Source: Ohtaekwangia kribbensis (lineage in GTDB: Bacteria > Bacteroidota > Bacteroidia > Cytophagales > Cyclobacteriaceae). Taken from it: 64,000 nucleotides of DNA. The translations under genes and the position numbers were made by a program. Each line of letters opens with the position of its first letter. The first letter of the stretch is position 1. Location of the stretch: assembly GCF_042676245.1 (NCBI RefSeq), contig NZ_JBHTKA010000008.1, positions 558,001 to 622,000 of the forward strand, given 5' to 3'. Shown piece by piece: positions 8,840-18,101 of the stretch. Below the pieces are notes generated by a model. It saw only the letters and a program-made list of their open reading frames with translations. It ran no database searches and was not told where the DNA came from.

Positions 8840-9592
8840 CTACTGAAGTAAAAAATCTTCAACTAACTCATTGAATTTTTCAGGATGTTCCATCATCGGA
8901 GCATGACAACACTTGTCTATAAACTTCAATGTAGAATTTGGTATCAGCCTGTTAAATTCATGAGCCACCATCGGTGGTGTTATAGTATCATTCAAACCCC
9001 ATACCAACAATGTAGGAGCTTTTATGTTTGGAATTTCTTCTGCCATGTTATGGCGTTGTGCCGACTTTGCAATGGCTACAATGCGCATACACTTGGGAAT
9101 ACTCTTCGTTATGTCGAAAACTTCGTCCACAAGTTCTTTTGATGCAACGGCCGGGTCGTAAAAAGTATAGGAAACGCGTTCCTTAATGTACTCATAATTT
9201 CCACGTTTGGGATAAGAACCTCCCATCGAATCTTCAAACAAACCTGAGCTGCCGGTAAGAATCAGTTTTTTTACTTTATCACCATTCTTCAATGTATAGA
9301 TCAAACCTACGTGACCACCCAAGCTGTTTCCCATGATGATCATATCTTTCAAGCCTTTAAAAGCCACAAAGTCTTCCAAAAATTTACGCAAGCCTTCAAG
9401 TCCGGCCTCTTTTATAGGCATCTCATAGATTGGAAGCATCGGAATAACAACTCTGAAGTTTTTTGAAAAACGGTTTACTACTCCTTCCCAATTGCTGAGC
9501 GCTCCGAACAAACCGTGCAGCAAAACCAATGGCTCGCCTTGTCCTTCGTCTACAAACTTGAACCCGCTCTCTTCTTTAACCAAAATGGCCAT
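8840..9592 (-). CDS. alpha/beta hydrolase
   Basis: A 250-residue cytosolic alpha/beta hydrolase. It has the oxyanion motif HGLFGALSNW near residues 25-34, the nucleophile GNSLGGH near residue 88, an acid candidate in WGLNDTITPP and the catalytic histidine in CCHAPMMEHP. It differs clearly from the YbfF-like paralogue at 6377 in its nucleophile and C-terminal motifs, and looks more like the broad family of C-C-bond or ester hydrolases. The substrate is unknown. It is upstream of and probably co-transcribed with the CBS protein. Confidence 0.83.
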   Translation of the reverse strand: MAILVKEESGFKFVDEGQGEPLVLLHGLFGALSNWEGVVNRFSKNFRVVIPMLPIYEMPIKEAGLEGLRKFLEDFVAFKGLKDMIIMGNSLGGHVGLIYTLKNGDKVKKLILTGSSGLFEDSMGGSYPKRGNYEYIKERVSYTFYDPAVASKELVDEVFDITKSIPKCMRIVAIAKSAQRHNMAEEIPNIKAPTLLVWGLNDTITPPMVAHEFNRLIPNSTLKFIDKCCHAPMMEHPEKFNELVEDFLLQ

Positions 9593-9743
9593 GTCGATGA
9601 ATTAATGTTGATAAGTAAGGAAAAAAAATGATCAGTATGAAAAATTTATTTTCAATGCAGCTTCCCAATACACTAAGAACAATTGCTAAAAATTGATTAC
9701 TTTATATGGACTGACTTCCACTCTAACAGAATTCTGCAGGCAC

Positions 9744-10196
9744 TTAGTTCGTCAGCAGTTTTTTTACGAGCTCGGAAATAACTTTTCCATCGGCCTGTCC
9801 TGCCAGCTTTTTGGTAACAGTACCCATTACCTTGCCCATGTCTTGCGGACCTTTCGCGCCCACTTCGTCAATCACTTTCTTTACCTCTGCTTCTATCTCT
9901 TCAGCAGAAAGTTGTTTTGGTAAGTAGCGATTTATAATATCAAGTTGTAACACTTCCTTGTCAGCCAGATCCTGTCTGCCTTGCTGCGAAAATATATCAG
10001 CAGATTCTTTACGCTGCTTGGCAGCCTTCATCAACAATTTATTTTCAACATCAGAAGATACATCACCGCTGCCACCTTTCTCGGTTTCAGCCAACAAGAT
10101 GAGCGACTTGATACTGCGCAATGCTTCCAGCTCTTCTTTGTTTTTGGCTAACATCGCTTTTTTAATGTCGTTATCAATTTGTTGTTTGAGACTCAT
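9744..10196 (-). CDS. GatB/YqeY domain-containing protein
   Basis: A 150-residue stand-alone YqeY protein. It resembles the C-terminal tail domain of the GatB subunit of tRNA amidotransferase and is almost entirely helical. Signatures are ALRSIKSLI near residue 24, the YLPKQLSAEEIE segment near residue 92, and the C-terminal GPQDMGKVMG and GKVISELVKKLL motifs. A role in tRNA handling is inferred from the family; the biochemical activity is unproven. It is divergent from pdxJ across 74 bases that carry a -7 element for this gene. Confidence 0.9.
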   Translation of the reverse strand: MSLKQQIDNDIKKAMLAKNKEELEALRSIKSLILLAETEKGGSGDVSSDVENKLLMKAAKQRKESADIFSQQGRQDLADKEVLQLDIINRYLPKQLSAEEIEAEVKKVIDEVGAKGPQDMGKVMGTVTKKLAGQADGKVISELVKKLLTN

Positions 10197-10227
10197 AATT
10201 TTTGTCTTTAGTATTATTTTGCGAAAT

Positions 10228-10235
10228 CAAATTTA
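10228..10235 (-). promoter_or_regulatory. -7 promoter element of yqeY
   Basis: The minus strand reads TAAATTTG, matching TAnnTTTG, 31 bases upstream of the yqeY ATG. No good -33 element is visible. Confidence 0.35.
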
Positions 10236-10270
10236 GCAGATCATTTTTTCCACCGAAGCGTTCTATACTC

Positions 10271-10984
10271 ATGACCAAACTAAGCGTCAATATTAACAAA
10301 ATTGCTACACTCCGAAATGCCAGAGGAGGAAATAATCCGGATGTTATCAAGGCAGCGATTGACTGTGAGCGATTTGGAGCCCAAGGTATCACAGTACATC
10401 CACGCCCGGACGAACGTCACATCCGCTATAGCGATGTTATACAATTGAAAGATGTAGTAACGACCGAGTTTAATATAGAGGGATACCCTGACGAACGTTA
10501 CCTGAAAATTATACGTGAAACAAAACCGGCACAAGCAACACTGGTGCCTGATGCGCCTGATGCCATTACTTCGAATGCTGGTTGGGACACTATAAAACAT
10601 GCTGCATTGCTTCGCGACATTTGTCAGGAGATTAAATCGCACGGTGCACGTGTGTCTATTTTTGTAGATCCTTCGCCTCGTATGGTGGAAGGTGCTATAG
10701 CTCTTGGGGCCGATCGTATTGAATTATATACCGAACCTTATGCCAGCGAGTTCCTCGTTAGCAAAGAGGTTGCCATTAAGCCCTATATGGAGAGTGCGCG
10801 TATAGCCAAAGAAGGTGGTATAGGTATAAATGCCGGCCATGATCTGGACCTCCACAACCTGAAATTTCTAAAACAGAATATTCCGTTTCTGGATGAAGTA
10901 TCAATCGGGCATGCGTTGATTTGTGATGCGCTTTACCTCGGACTTGAAAATACCATTCAGTTATACCTGAAGCAATTGAAATAG
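10271..10984 (+). CDS. pdxJ: pyridoxine 5'-phosphate synthase
   Basis: The enzyme condenses 1-deoxyxylulose-5-phosphate with 3-amino-2-oxopropyl phosphate to give pyridoxine 5'-phosphate in the DXP-dependent vitamin B6 route. It is a TIM barrel of 237 residues, the family's usual length. Key segments are SVNINKIATLRNARGG at the start, GITVHPRPDERHI with catalytic His/Arg residues, the FNIEGYP strand, VSIFVDPSP, ELYTEPYA and the C-terminal GINAGHDLDL and VSIGHALI phosphate-binding loops. The frame extends upstream to 10202, but the ATG at 10271 matches the family N-terminus. A perfect hairpin follows the stop. Confidence 0.95.
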   Translation: MTKLSVNINKIATLRNARGGNNPDVIKAAIDCERFGAQGITVHPRPDERHIRYSDVIQLKDVVTTEFNIEGYPDERYLKIIRETKPAQATLVPDAPDAITSNAGWDTIKHAALLRDICQEIKSHGARVSIFVDPSPRMVEGAIALGADRIELYTEPYASEFLVSKEVAIKPYMESARIAKEGGIGINAGHDLDLHNLKFLKQNIPFLDEVSIGHALICDALYLGLENTIQLYLKQLK

Positions 10985-10996
10985 CAGATGTTTCAA

Positions 10997-11030
10997 ATTC
11001 TATAGCAGTAGAAAATTACTGCTATAGAAT
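10997..11030. terminator. perfect 14-bp hairpin after pdxJ
   Basis: ATTCTATAGCAGTA at 10997-11010 pairs perfectly with 11017-11030 around the loop GAAAAT. It sits between the converging pdxJ and lamin-tail genes and is probably a bidirectional terminator. There is no clear T-run on the plus strand. Confidence 0.6.
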
Positions 11031-11061
11031 GAATGCTATATATAGGAGAGTATTTGTACTA

Positions 11062-13404
11062 CTAAAATCTCGAGGCCACTGCAAGTCTTTTCCGGAAGGT
11101 CTTTACAGTGCCAGCGGTATCAAACACTTCGAACCACACCATATAGTAACCTATTCTGGCTCTGGAGCCATCTTCGCGGTCGCCATCCCAGCGGATAAAA
11201 CCCTCTGCGCCAAGCAAAGCATTGTTGGCAAGTTCTTTTATCATTCGGCCGTTGGCATCAAATACTTTTACATTGGCTACATAACCACCCTGGTTAAATT
11301 TATACTGTATCTCTGTAAAGTCAGGCTGGCCGGTGCCCGGTGTAAAAATCTCCGGCGATACAACAACATCTTCTGATGATACAATAGATTCCGTGTGTGA
11401 ATTTGAATTTATAAATCCGGGTGTAGCATAACCGCTGGTTGTGCTGGCAGATTTCCAGTTGTTACGATCGTTGGTGGGTTCGGTAAACGATATTCTTTCC
11501 AGCGAAACACCTTCAACGTCTTTAATAAAAGCAGAGTGATATTCCTTTGAATACGAGAAGTGATCCACAACTTGTTTAGCATCTGTAAGAATGGCAACGG
11601 AACCATCATCATCACTCAGGGCAGGTATATCTTTTACTTCCAGTACGTTCTCTATGCGGGTTTGTGGGTATTCGCCTTTTAGTATATCTGCATCTTCCGT
11701 TAATACAAGATAAGCACCTGGTTTCAACAGAAAGTCTGTCGCTGCAATAGGATATGGCTGGCCGGCCTGGTTATCTTCAAATGTTGAAAGAGACCAATCT
11801 TTAAGATTCAAAAATTTATCCGAGGTATTAACGATCTCAATGAAGTCTGTGCCGGTAGGGCGGGGGTTGAAGAGTATCTCGTTTATTTTTATATCCAGCG
11901 ATTCTGCGTCTTCTGGCAATGCAAATTCACCGGAGGTAAAATTATTTTGAATCGTGTTGGCGTTGCAGTCATATATATCTTTTACTGTTACGGTGTAAAG
12001 TGTATTGGAGAGAATTGAATCGCTAACAGACAGCATAATGCCCCGGAGTGATCCATCCGCAAATGCGATCGACTGTATATTTACTGCAGGCCGAAAATCA
12101 AAACTACTCTGATCGGGCAATACACCCGACAATTTTTCATCAAACTGTAAAAGGATCTGGGCAGTGTTTACAGGTACTGTTGCTACTAATTTTGGTCCGG
12201 TAAGATCAGGTTTATTAGCAAAGACTGAATTCTGTTTACCAGGAGTACCACCAGTTTCATCTTCTGAGGCAGCCCAGTTATTTTCTTCTCCACATATATT
12301 CGCTGGATCGATCAATTCGAGCGACCAGCCCCCTTCTTTCTTATCATCACTTTTATACCAGGTGTCGCTATAGTTAACCGAGTCTATCGTTATTCCATCT
12401 TTATACTTCAAGACGATTTTGTCACCCGTATTATTTAACGAGGGGAAGGAAGTCAGTCCGAGTATATTTTCAGTTGTATTGTAACCGGCTACCGAAGATG
12501 CTGCTACCAGCAACACGTAACTGTTGGGAGCCAGAGTATATAATGGCAGCGTGGCAACCGAAGTACCATCGGTCAATTTCCAACCAGCGAGATTAAAGGC
12601 TTCAGCACCGCGATTATATATTTCCAGGTATTCAACTTCAGGAAGTTCCACACGTGGTGAAGGGTCTGCAAAAATTTCGGTAAAGATTATGTCTTTGTGT
12701 GTTGGTGGAGCCGGTGGTATATTAGGCTTACCGCTGACAACAAAATCATCAAAGTAAAATTTATCGGAGCGCGTGGCGGTGTAATTGCAATACACACCAA
12801 AGTAGGCAGACGAAAAATATTGGGCATCCGTGGCGCTTCCCTCCAATGTATAACTTCCGGTCAGTCCCACATCCGAGTATAATTGCCAGTTACCGGAGGC
12901 ATCGCGTGTAACTTTTACTTTAGCCTCTGCCGATGCGAGATTTAGTTTACCATCGGTACCGTCAATGATCTTTGTGCGCGTGGAGCCTGATTGCTTATAG
13001 AGACTGATCTCATCGGCCGTGTTGCCAAGCATCACAAAGTATCCGCTCAGGGTATCAGAAAGATCAGGCTGACTAGACGCCAGATATACCCTTACATAGT
13101 TGGTGCTCGAAGTGTTAAACGCCAGGTGAGTGTAAAACTCCCAGCTTGCATCGTTAATGGCTCGACTTGGTAATGAAAGGTACGCGGCATCTGTAACGGC
13201 CGGAGCCTGTAATTTCAGCTGATTATTTGTAACTGAAAATTTTGTGGCGTTACCAGACCATGTCGGATTGCTCAGAAAATCGCTATCGTCAAAGCTATCA
13301 ATGACTTGAGCGAACATTTGTTGGGAATAGACCAGGAAGAAAAACGTTATGAATGTGTTTTTCGTAAACGTTTTCAGAATAGAAAATATGAATATTTGTT
13401 GCAT
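11062..13404 (-). CDS. secreted lamin-tail-domain protein with C-terminal FlgD-like domain
   Basis: An exported protein of about 780 residues. The N-terminus is a long signal peptide ending in MFAQ. Residues about 30-220 form a beta-rich domain resembling a concanavalin-like fold. Two lamin-tail (LTD) modules follow: one around FTEIFADPSPRVELPEVEYL and one around KINEILFNPRPTG. Between them is an Ig-like SbsA-type segment (VATVPVNTAQILLQF). The C-terminus has a FlgD-like fold (VKVFDANGRMIKEL then IRWDGDREDG). This layout is common in Bacteroidota surface or secreted proteins. The frame opens at a GTG (13419), but the ATG at 13404 fits the signal peptide better. No nuclease or other catalytic motif is visible; the role is probably structural or adhesive. 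Confidence 0.8.
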   Translation of the reverse strand: MQQIFIFSILKTFTKNTFITFFFLVYSQQMFAQVIDSFDDSDFLSNPTWSGNATKFSVTNNQLKLQAPAVTDAAYLSLPSRAINDASWEFYTHLAFNTSSTNYVRVYLASSQPDLSDTLSGYFVMLGNTADEISLYKQSGSTRTKIIDGTDGKLNLASAEAKVKVTRDASGNWQLYSDVGLTGSYTLEGSATDAQYFSSAYFGVYCNYTATRSDKFYFDDFVVSGKPNIPPAPPTHKDIIFTEIFADPSPRVELPEVEYLEIYNRGAEAFNLAGWKLTDGTSVATLPLYTLAPNSYVLLVAASSVAGYNTTENILGLTSFPSLNNTGDKIVLKYKDGITIDSVNYSDTWYKSDDKKEGGWSLELIDPANICGEENNWAASEDETGGTPGKQNSVFANKPDLTGPKLVATVPVNTAQILLQFDEKLSGVLPDQSSFDFRPAVNIQSIAFADGSLRGIMLSVSDSILSNTLYTVTVKDIYDCNANTIQNNFTSGEFALPEDAESLDIKINEILFNPRPTGTDFIEIVNTSDKFLNLKDWSLSTFEDNQAGQPYPIAATDFLLKPGAYLVLTEDADILKGEYPQTRIENVLEVKDIPALSDDDGSVAILTDAKQVVDHFSYSKEYHSAFIKDVEGVSLERISFTEPTNDRNNWKSASTTSGYATPGFINSNSHTESIVSSEDVVVSPEIFTPGTGQPDFTEIQYKFNQGGYVANVKVFDANGRMIKELANNALLGAEGFIRWDGDREDGSRARIGYYMVWFEVFDTAGTVKTFRKRLAVASRF

Positions 13405-13431
13405 GTTTTTATTAGGCACAACGGAATAGAT

Positions 13432-13439
13432 TACTTTTG
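13432..13439 (+). promoter_or_regulatory. -7 promoter element of asd
   Basis: TACTTTTG matches TAnnTTTG and lies 31 bases upstream of the asd ATG. A clear -33 TTTG at the usual spacing is not seen. Confidence 0.45.
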
Positions 13440-13470
13440 CAAACCTTAAAACTTAAAAGTACAAAATAAA

Positions 13471-14466
13471 ATGAAACTCGCAGTTGTAGGCGCCACCGGA
13501 CTCGTGGGCCAAGAGATCCTCAAAGTAATGGAGGAACGGGATTTTAGATTTGATGAATTGTATTTAGTAGCTTCTGCTAAATCAGTAGGTCAGAAACTTA
13601 AGTTTAAGGGTAAGGAATATACTATAAAGGGGATGGAAGAAGCTGTAAAGCTTGCTCCGGATGTTGCTATATTCTCTGCTGGTGGAGGAACTTCACTGGA
13701 GTGGGCTCCTAAATTTGCTGAAGTTGGTACGATCGTGATCGACAACTCTTCTGCCTGGCGAATGGACGCGACTAAAAAATTGGTTGTTCCTGAAATCAAC
13801 GGTCATGTTATCACAATAGATGATCGCATTATCGCGAATCCGAATTGCTCTACCATTCAAATGGTAATGGCGTTGGCTCCGCTGCATAAGAAATATAAGA
13901 TCAAAAGAATTGTTGTTTCTACGTACCAGTCTGTAACCGGTACCGGTAAAGATGCAGTTCAACAAATGATGGACGAGCGCAAAGGCATTGATGGTCCTAA
14001 AGTTTATCCACACCCGATCGATATGAACGCGCTTCCACACATCGATTCGTTCCTTGACAATGGTTATACCAAAGAGGAAATGAAGATGGTGAATGAAACG
14101 CGCAAGATTCTTAACGACAATACCATTGGCGTTACTTCTACTACAGTGCGTATTCCTTCAGTAGGCGGTCACTCAGAAGCTGTTAACGTAGAGTTTTACG
14201 AAGACTTCAAGCTGAGCGAAGTACGTTCCATACTTGCTGATACTCCGGGCGTAATTGTTCAAGATGATCCGAAGAACAACATTTACCCGATGCCGATCAA
14301 TTCACATGGTCGTGATGAAGTATTTGTAGGTCGTCTGCGCAGAGATGAATCACAACCTAACACATTAAACATGTGGATCGTTGCTGATAATCTCCGTAAA
14401 GGTGCCGCTACCAACGCAGTGCAGATCGCTGAGTTTATGTTAGAGAAAAGTCTAGTGGCCGAGTAA
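13471..14466 (+). CDS. asd: aspartate-semialdehyde dehydrogenase
   Basis: This NADPH enzyme reduces aspartyl phosphate to aspartate semialdehyde, the branch point for lysine, threonine and methionine. The Rossmann start VVGATGLVGQE is at residues 5-15. The active-site cysteine lies in NPNCSTIQ (Cys126), and the catalytic histidine in GGHSEAVNVEF. The length of 331 is typical. The gene is monocistronic: a -7 element precedes it and an intrinsic terminator follows directly. LysA, acting later on the same pathway, is encoded at 4.9 kb on the other strand. Confidence 0.95.
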   Translation: MKLAVVGATGLVGQEILKVMEERDFRFDELYLVASAKSVGQKLKFKGKEYTIKGMEEAVKLAPDVAIFSAGGGTSLEWAPKFAEVGTIVIDNSSAWRMDATKKLVVPEINGHVITIDDRIIANPNCSTIQMVMALAPLHKKYKIKRIVVSTYQSVTGTGKDAVQQMMDERKGIDGPKVYPHPIDMNALPHIDSFLDNGYTKEEMKMVNETRKILNDNTIGVTSTTVRIPSVGGHSEAVNVEFYEDFKLSEVRSILADTPGVIVQDDPKNNIYPMPINSHGRDEVFVGRLRRDESQPNTLNMWIVADNLRKGAATNAVQIAEFMLEKSLVAE

Positions 14467-14490
14467 CAACAAAGCACTGACAGATATAAA

Positions 14491-14523
14491 AAAGGTCATC
14501 TAAACAGATGACCTTTCTTTTTT
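14491..14523 (+). terminator. intrinsic terminator of asd
   Basis: AAAGGTCATCT (14491-14501) pairs perfectly with AGATGACCTTT (14506-14516) around AAAC, followed by CTTTTTT. The T-run overlaps the stop codon of the convergent YARHG gene. Confidence 0.85.
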
Positions 14524-15355
14524 ACCGGCCGTACGAATCGTAATTTTCTTCGTAGTATTCTTCGTACCGGTATATAAGATCAATGTTCTGCACTTCTATA
14601 TCCGTTAGTTGTTCGCGGATGTCAACCCCCATCGGTATATACCATGAAGTTGAATCGAATCGTGCACGCATCTCTTTATCTTTAAAGGAATATCCATGGC
14701 GTGCATAAATTTCATTTCGCATCACTTCGAGTTCCTCCTCTAACATATTTTCCACATCCGCTTCTCCCAGCAGCTCGCTCGAAGCCTGCGGATAGATTCC
14801 TGCGTCTGTGTTATACTCGAATGCTTTTTTCGTTAAAGTGAACTTCTTTGATGTAGCGGCACCTTTCTTAAAGGGTGCCCATGAGCCTTTCATTACCCCT
14901 TGGTTCGTGTTGACCATAAAATGAAATTCGCCATCATATTGATCCGTTCCGGGTTCCTTCATCTGAAAGGTATATATGGAATCTCCCGTCACAGATACTT
15001 TTCCTTCTATAGGTCTATAGTTGCCTGCACATACGGTATAGCCGATTGCCTGATCGTTTGCTATACCGGCCAGCGCTATATTAATTTTGTTTTTTCCGAA
15101 TGCACCAACCCAATACCCGACAATCGGCAGCGATTTGTTTTTCTCCATCTGCTCGATAGCTTGCTCTATCTTCTCCTGCTCGGTTGATTTTTCCGGACCA
15201 ATCTTTCTTGCATCGATCTTGACAGGTTTCATAACCGATGTTGTATCATCAGAAGTCGGATCGCTGGCGGCTGTTTTATTTTCTGTGGTTTCCTTTTTAC
15301 CACACGATGCCAGGAAAAAAAGAAAAACGAAGCTATACCCGAAAAGACTTTTCAT
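14522..15355 (-). CDS. YARHG domain lipoprotein
   Basis: A 277-residue lipoprotein: the signal ends FLFFLASC, with the lipobox cysteine near residue 18 followed by GKKE. A Thr/Lys/Asp-rich linker leads to a beta-rich domain (about 80-170), and the C-terminus (about 205-270) is a YARHG domain, named for the visible NEIYARHGY, with the trailing FDSTSWYIP. YARHG domains are usually extracellular and thought to bind peptidoglycan or cell-surface ligands; the exact role is unproven. It stands alone, convergent with asd. Confidence 0.85.
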   Translation of the reverse strand: MKSLFGYSFVFLFFLASCGKKETTENKTAASDPTSDDTTSVMKPVKIDARKIGPEKSTEQEKIEQAIEQMEKNKSLPIVGYWVGAFGKNKINIALAGIANDQAIGYTVCAGNYRPIEGKVSVTGDSIYTFQMKEPGTDQYDGEFHFMVNTNQGVMKGSWAPFKKGAATSKKFTLTKKAFEYNTDAGIYPQASSELLGEADVENMLEEELEVMRNEIYARHGYSFKDKEMRARFDSTSWYIPMGVDIREQLTDIEVQNIDLIYRYEEYYEENYDSYGR

Positions 15356-15411
15356 GAATGAATTTCTGGTTTGATTTTAATTTTAAGTTAAGGAGATTTA
15401 TACTTCCGATC

Positions 15412-16050
15412 ATGAAAGCAACTAAAATTATTCGTTATGCTCTGCTCTTGTTCTTTACGCTATTGATGATTCGTATAACGTTGCCCTATCTTTCGTTGGA
15501 GACGGATATTAAATTTCTAAACTTAAAGCAGTGGATCATTCACAATCCTGTTTGGAAGGTGTCTTTCTTTATACATGTGCTCTCCAGTATATTTCTTTTG
15601 ATTGCCGGATTTACGCAGTTTTATGATCCACTTCGGAAATTCTCTACCGTTCACCGAATGGTTGGCAAAATATATATCCTGATCATCGTATTTATATCCG
15701 GACCAGCAAGTTTCGTTATGGCGCTATATGCAAATGGAGGAATGCCCTCGCAGATTGCCTTTAGCGTACTCAGTATACTTTGGATTTTCTTTACTGCGAA
15801 AGCCTGGATTGAAATTGGGAAACAGAACTATATAGAGCACGGAAATTTTATGTTGCGCAGTTATGCACTAACACTTTCTGCACTGACACTGCGCGCATGG
15901 AAGTATATTATTGTATTGGTTTTCCACCCACATCCGATGGATGGCTATATGATTGTTGCCTGGCTGGGATGGATACCGAATCTGCTGATTGCCGAGTGGC
16001 TGATACGAAGAAAAGCTGCTGCAGAAATCTTAACCGTTAACAAAAAATAA
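15412..16050 (+). CDS. DUF2306-type multi-pass membrane protein
   Basis: About 212 residues with roughly six membrane helices. The HxxxGK-type motif TVHRMVGKIY near residue 80, and later HGNFMLRSYALT, match the DUF2306 family of membrane proteins, which have conserved histidines and resemble b-type cytochrome helices. Function is not established. The frame opens at 15358, but the ATG at 15412 starts just before the first helix. A GC-rich intrinsic terminator overlaps the stop. Confidence 0.75.
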   Translation: MKATKIIRYALLLFFTLLMIRITLPYLSLETDIKFLNLKQWIIHNPVWKVSFFIHVLSSIFLLIAGFTQFYDPLRKFSTVHRMVGKIYILIIVFISGPASFVMALYANGGMPSQIAFSVLSILWIFFTAKAWIEIGKQNYIEHGNFMLRSYALTLSALTLRAWKYIIVLVFHPHPMDGYMIVAWLGWIPNLLIAEWLIRRKAAAEILTVNKK

Positions 16051-16078
16051 AGCCTGACCACCGCGGCCAGGCTTTTCT
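16049..16078 (+). terminator. intrinsic terminator after the DUF2306 gene
   Basis: AAAGCCTG (16049-16056) pairs with CAGGCTTT (16068-16075), with inner GC pairs closing the loop and TTTT at the end of the right arm. It faces the convergent lemA gene. Confidence 0.75.
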
Positions 16079-16110
16079 CTCTGTTTGCAAGCGGAGAGTT
16101 TGAAGATCTT

Positions 16111-16707
16111 TTACTTTCCGAAATCTACAGTTGGAGCTTTTTCTGAACCCGCTGCAGCTTCAAAATATCCCTTCGGTGTAAATCCATACATACCGGCAAG
16201 CATATTATTCGGGAAGCGCTTGATATATACATTGTACGGCTGAACCACTTCATTGAAGCGAGTTCTAGCTACTGTAATTCTATTCTCGGTACCTTCAAGC
16301 TGAGCCTGAAGATCAAGGAAATTCTGGTTGGCTTTCAACTCAGGATAATTTTCGGCTACTACTAAAAGGCGACTCAAAGCAGAGCTCAAACCATTTTGTG
16401 CCTGTTGAAATTGCTGAAGTTGCTCCGGAGTAATATTGCTCGGATCGATCTTTACCTGTGTAGCGCTGGCACGGGCCTCCACTACTTTGGTAAGTGTTTC
16501 CTGTTCAAAATTAGCATAGCCCTTTACAGTGTTTACCAGGTTCGGAATAAGATCAGCTCTGCGCTGATATTGTGTTTCAACCTGAGCCCACTCTTTTGGA
16601 ATGTTTTCCTGCAGTTCAACCATGGTGTTGTAACGGCCTGCAAAAAAACCATACAGAATCAAAACTAGAAGAAGAATGACCCCGATAACAATTAGTCCTT
16701 TTTTCAT
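16111..16707 (-). CDS. lemA: LemA family protein
   Basis: A 198-residue protein anchored by one N-terminal helix (residues 4-23). It is followed by the helical LemA domain: YNTMVELQENIPKEWAQVE, then QRRADLIPNLVNTVKGYA, and later RFNEVVQPYN. LemA proteins are small membrane-anchored helical-bundle proteins, often beside TPM/Htpx genes and of uncertain role; here no partner gene is adjacent. About 195 bases without a gene separate it from prfA upstream. The length and motif order are full and typical. Confidence 0.93.
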   Translation of the reverse strand: MKKGLIVIGVILLLVLILYGFFAGRYNTMVELQENIPKEWAQVETQYQRRADLIPNLVNTVKGYANFEQETLTKVVEARASATQVKIDPSNITPEQLQQFQQAQNGLSSALSRLLVVAENYPELKANQNFLDLQAQLEGTENRITVARTRFNEVVQPYNVYIKRFPNNMLAGMYGFTPKGYFEAAAGSEKAPTVDFGK

Positions 16708-16903
16708 ATTGTGAATTATCTCAATTTAAAATTAACGAAAACTGCGCTGATACTATATTTCAACGCTTTTTCTTTTTACTAGCTGAAGACGTCTATATCC
16801 TTTATTTTATTGTAGATCTTCAGCAAAGCCCCTTTAGCAAGCAAGAAACGAAACACACTCAGGTTAGTTTGCCTTTTGCCAGAATTTATATTCTAAATAA
16901 ATG

Positions 16904-17980
16904 TTACTGATTGGAACCTTCTGTCATTTTCTCAGCACTGTCTGCTATACGAAGCTGCTCTATAAAATCATCAAGCTCTCCGTTCATTACAGCGGGCAGA
17001 TTATATACCGTATAGCCTATGCGATGGTCCGTAACACGGCTTTGCGGGTAATTATAGGTTCTTATTTTTTCAGAACGATCTCCGCTTCTTACCAACGATC
17101 TTCTCGCAGTACCTAACTCATTTTGCTGTTTCTCTACTTCTATTTCATAGAGTTTTGTTTTCAGCATTTGCAACGCACGCTCACGGTTACCGTGCTGCGA
17201 ACGTTCTACCTGGCAGGTAATAACTATACCGGATGGTTTGTGCGTTAACTGTACTTTTGTTTCAACCTTGTTTACGTTCTGTCCACCGGCACCGCTCGAG
17301 CGTGCGGTCTGTATCTCTATATCTGCCGGGTTAATAACAACTTCTTCCACGTCTTCAACTTCCGGAAGCGCTACCACAGATGCGGCTGATGTGTGCACGC
17401 GACCTTGTTGTTCTGTAGCCGGTACACGCTGTACACGGTGTACACCGGATTCAAATTTTAACAAGCCGTAAGCACCTTCGCCACTTACGCTGCTGATTAC
17501 TTCTTTATAGCCACCGGCTGTACCTTCTGTTACATCGAGCACGGCCATTTTCAATCCACGTTTATCGCAGAAGCGTTGATACATTCTCCAAAGGTCTCCG
17601 GCAAAAATTGCAGCCTCATCACCACCTGTACCTGCACGGATTTCGAGCAGTACATTTTTATCATCGTTGGGATCTTTCGGAATGAGCAGTTCTTTCAACT
17701 GACCATCAAATTCTTCAATCTTCGGCTCGAGCTCATCGATTTCCATTTTGGCAAGCTCGCGCAACTCCGGGTCTTTTTCTTTTTCCAAAACCTCTTTCGC
17801 CTGCTGCAGGTGGCCACGTGCATCTTTATACTGGTTGTACTTAACAACAATTTTTTCGAGGTCTCTGTATTCTTTGCTGAGCTGCGAAAATTTTTTGATA
17901 TCATTAACGGTGTCCGGTTGCGCCAGGAGCAGGCCCACTTCCTCAAACCGCAGCTTAATTTCTTCGAGTTTTTCGATCAT
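16904..17980 (-). CDS. prfA: peptide chain release factor 1
   Basis: The class I release factor that reads UAA and UAG stop codons and triggers peptide release. The stop-recognition tripeptide PAT is at residues 187-189 (RVPATEQQG), and the GGQ hydrolysis motif at 232-234 (SSGAGGQNVN). The 358-residue length is standard, and no frameshift is present (unlike many prfB genes). It is monocistronic, with a -7 element just upstream. Confidence 0.96.
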   Translation of the reverse strand: MIEKLEEIKLRFEEVGLLLAQPDTVNDIKKFSQLSKEYRDLEKIVVKYNQYKDARGHLQQAKEVLEKEKDPELRELAKMEIDELEPKIEEFDGQLKELLIPKDPNDDKNVLLEIRAGTGGDEAAIFAGDLWRMYQRFCDKRGLKMAVLDVTEGTAGGYKEVISSVSGEGAYGLLKFESGVHRVQRVPATEQQGRVHTSAASVVALPEVEDVEEVVINPADIEIQTARSSGAGGQNVNKVETKVQLTHKPSGIVITCQVERSQHGNRERALQMLKTKLYEIEVEKQQNELGTARRSLVRSGDRSEKIRTYNYPQSRVTDHRIGYTVYNLPAVMNGELDDFIEQLRIADSAEKMTEGSNQ

Positions 17981-17997
17981 ATTCTAAAATCAGTCGG

Positions 17998-18005
17998 CAA
18001 AGGTA
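17998..18005 (-). promoter_or_regulatory. -7 promoter element of prfA
   Basis: The minus strand reads TACCTTTG, matching TAnnTTTG, 17 bases upstream of the prfA ATG. This implies a very short leader. Confidence 0.4.
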
Positions 18006-18101
18006 GCTAATAGATACGATACATCAGATGGATGAAACAAACACTCTGATGAACCCGCTACCAATTTGGATTTTGACGTCTGCCACCTGAAATTTACAGC
18101 C

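Noticed and set aside
6377..9592. The two alpha/beta hydrolases as a tandem duplication
   Set aside because: They differ in strand, nucleophile motif and C-terminal motifs, so they are unrelated members of a large superfamily.
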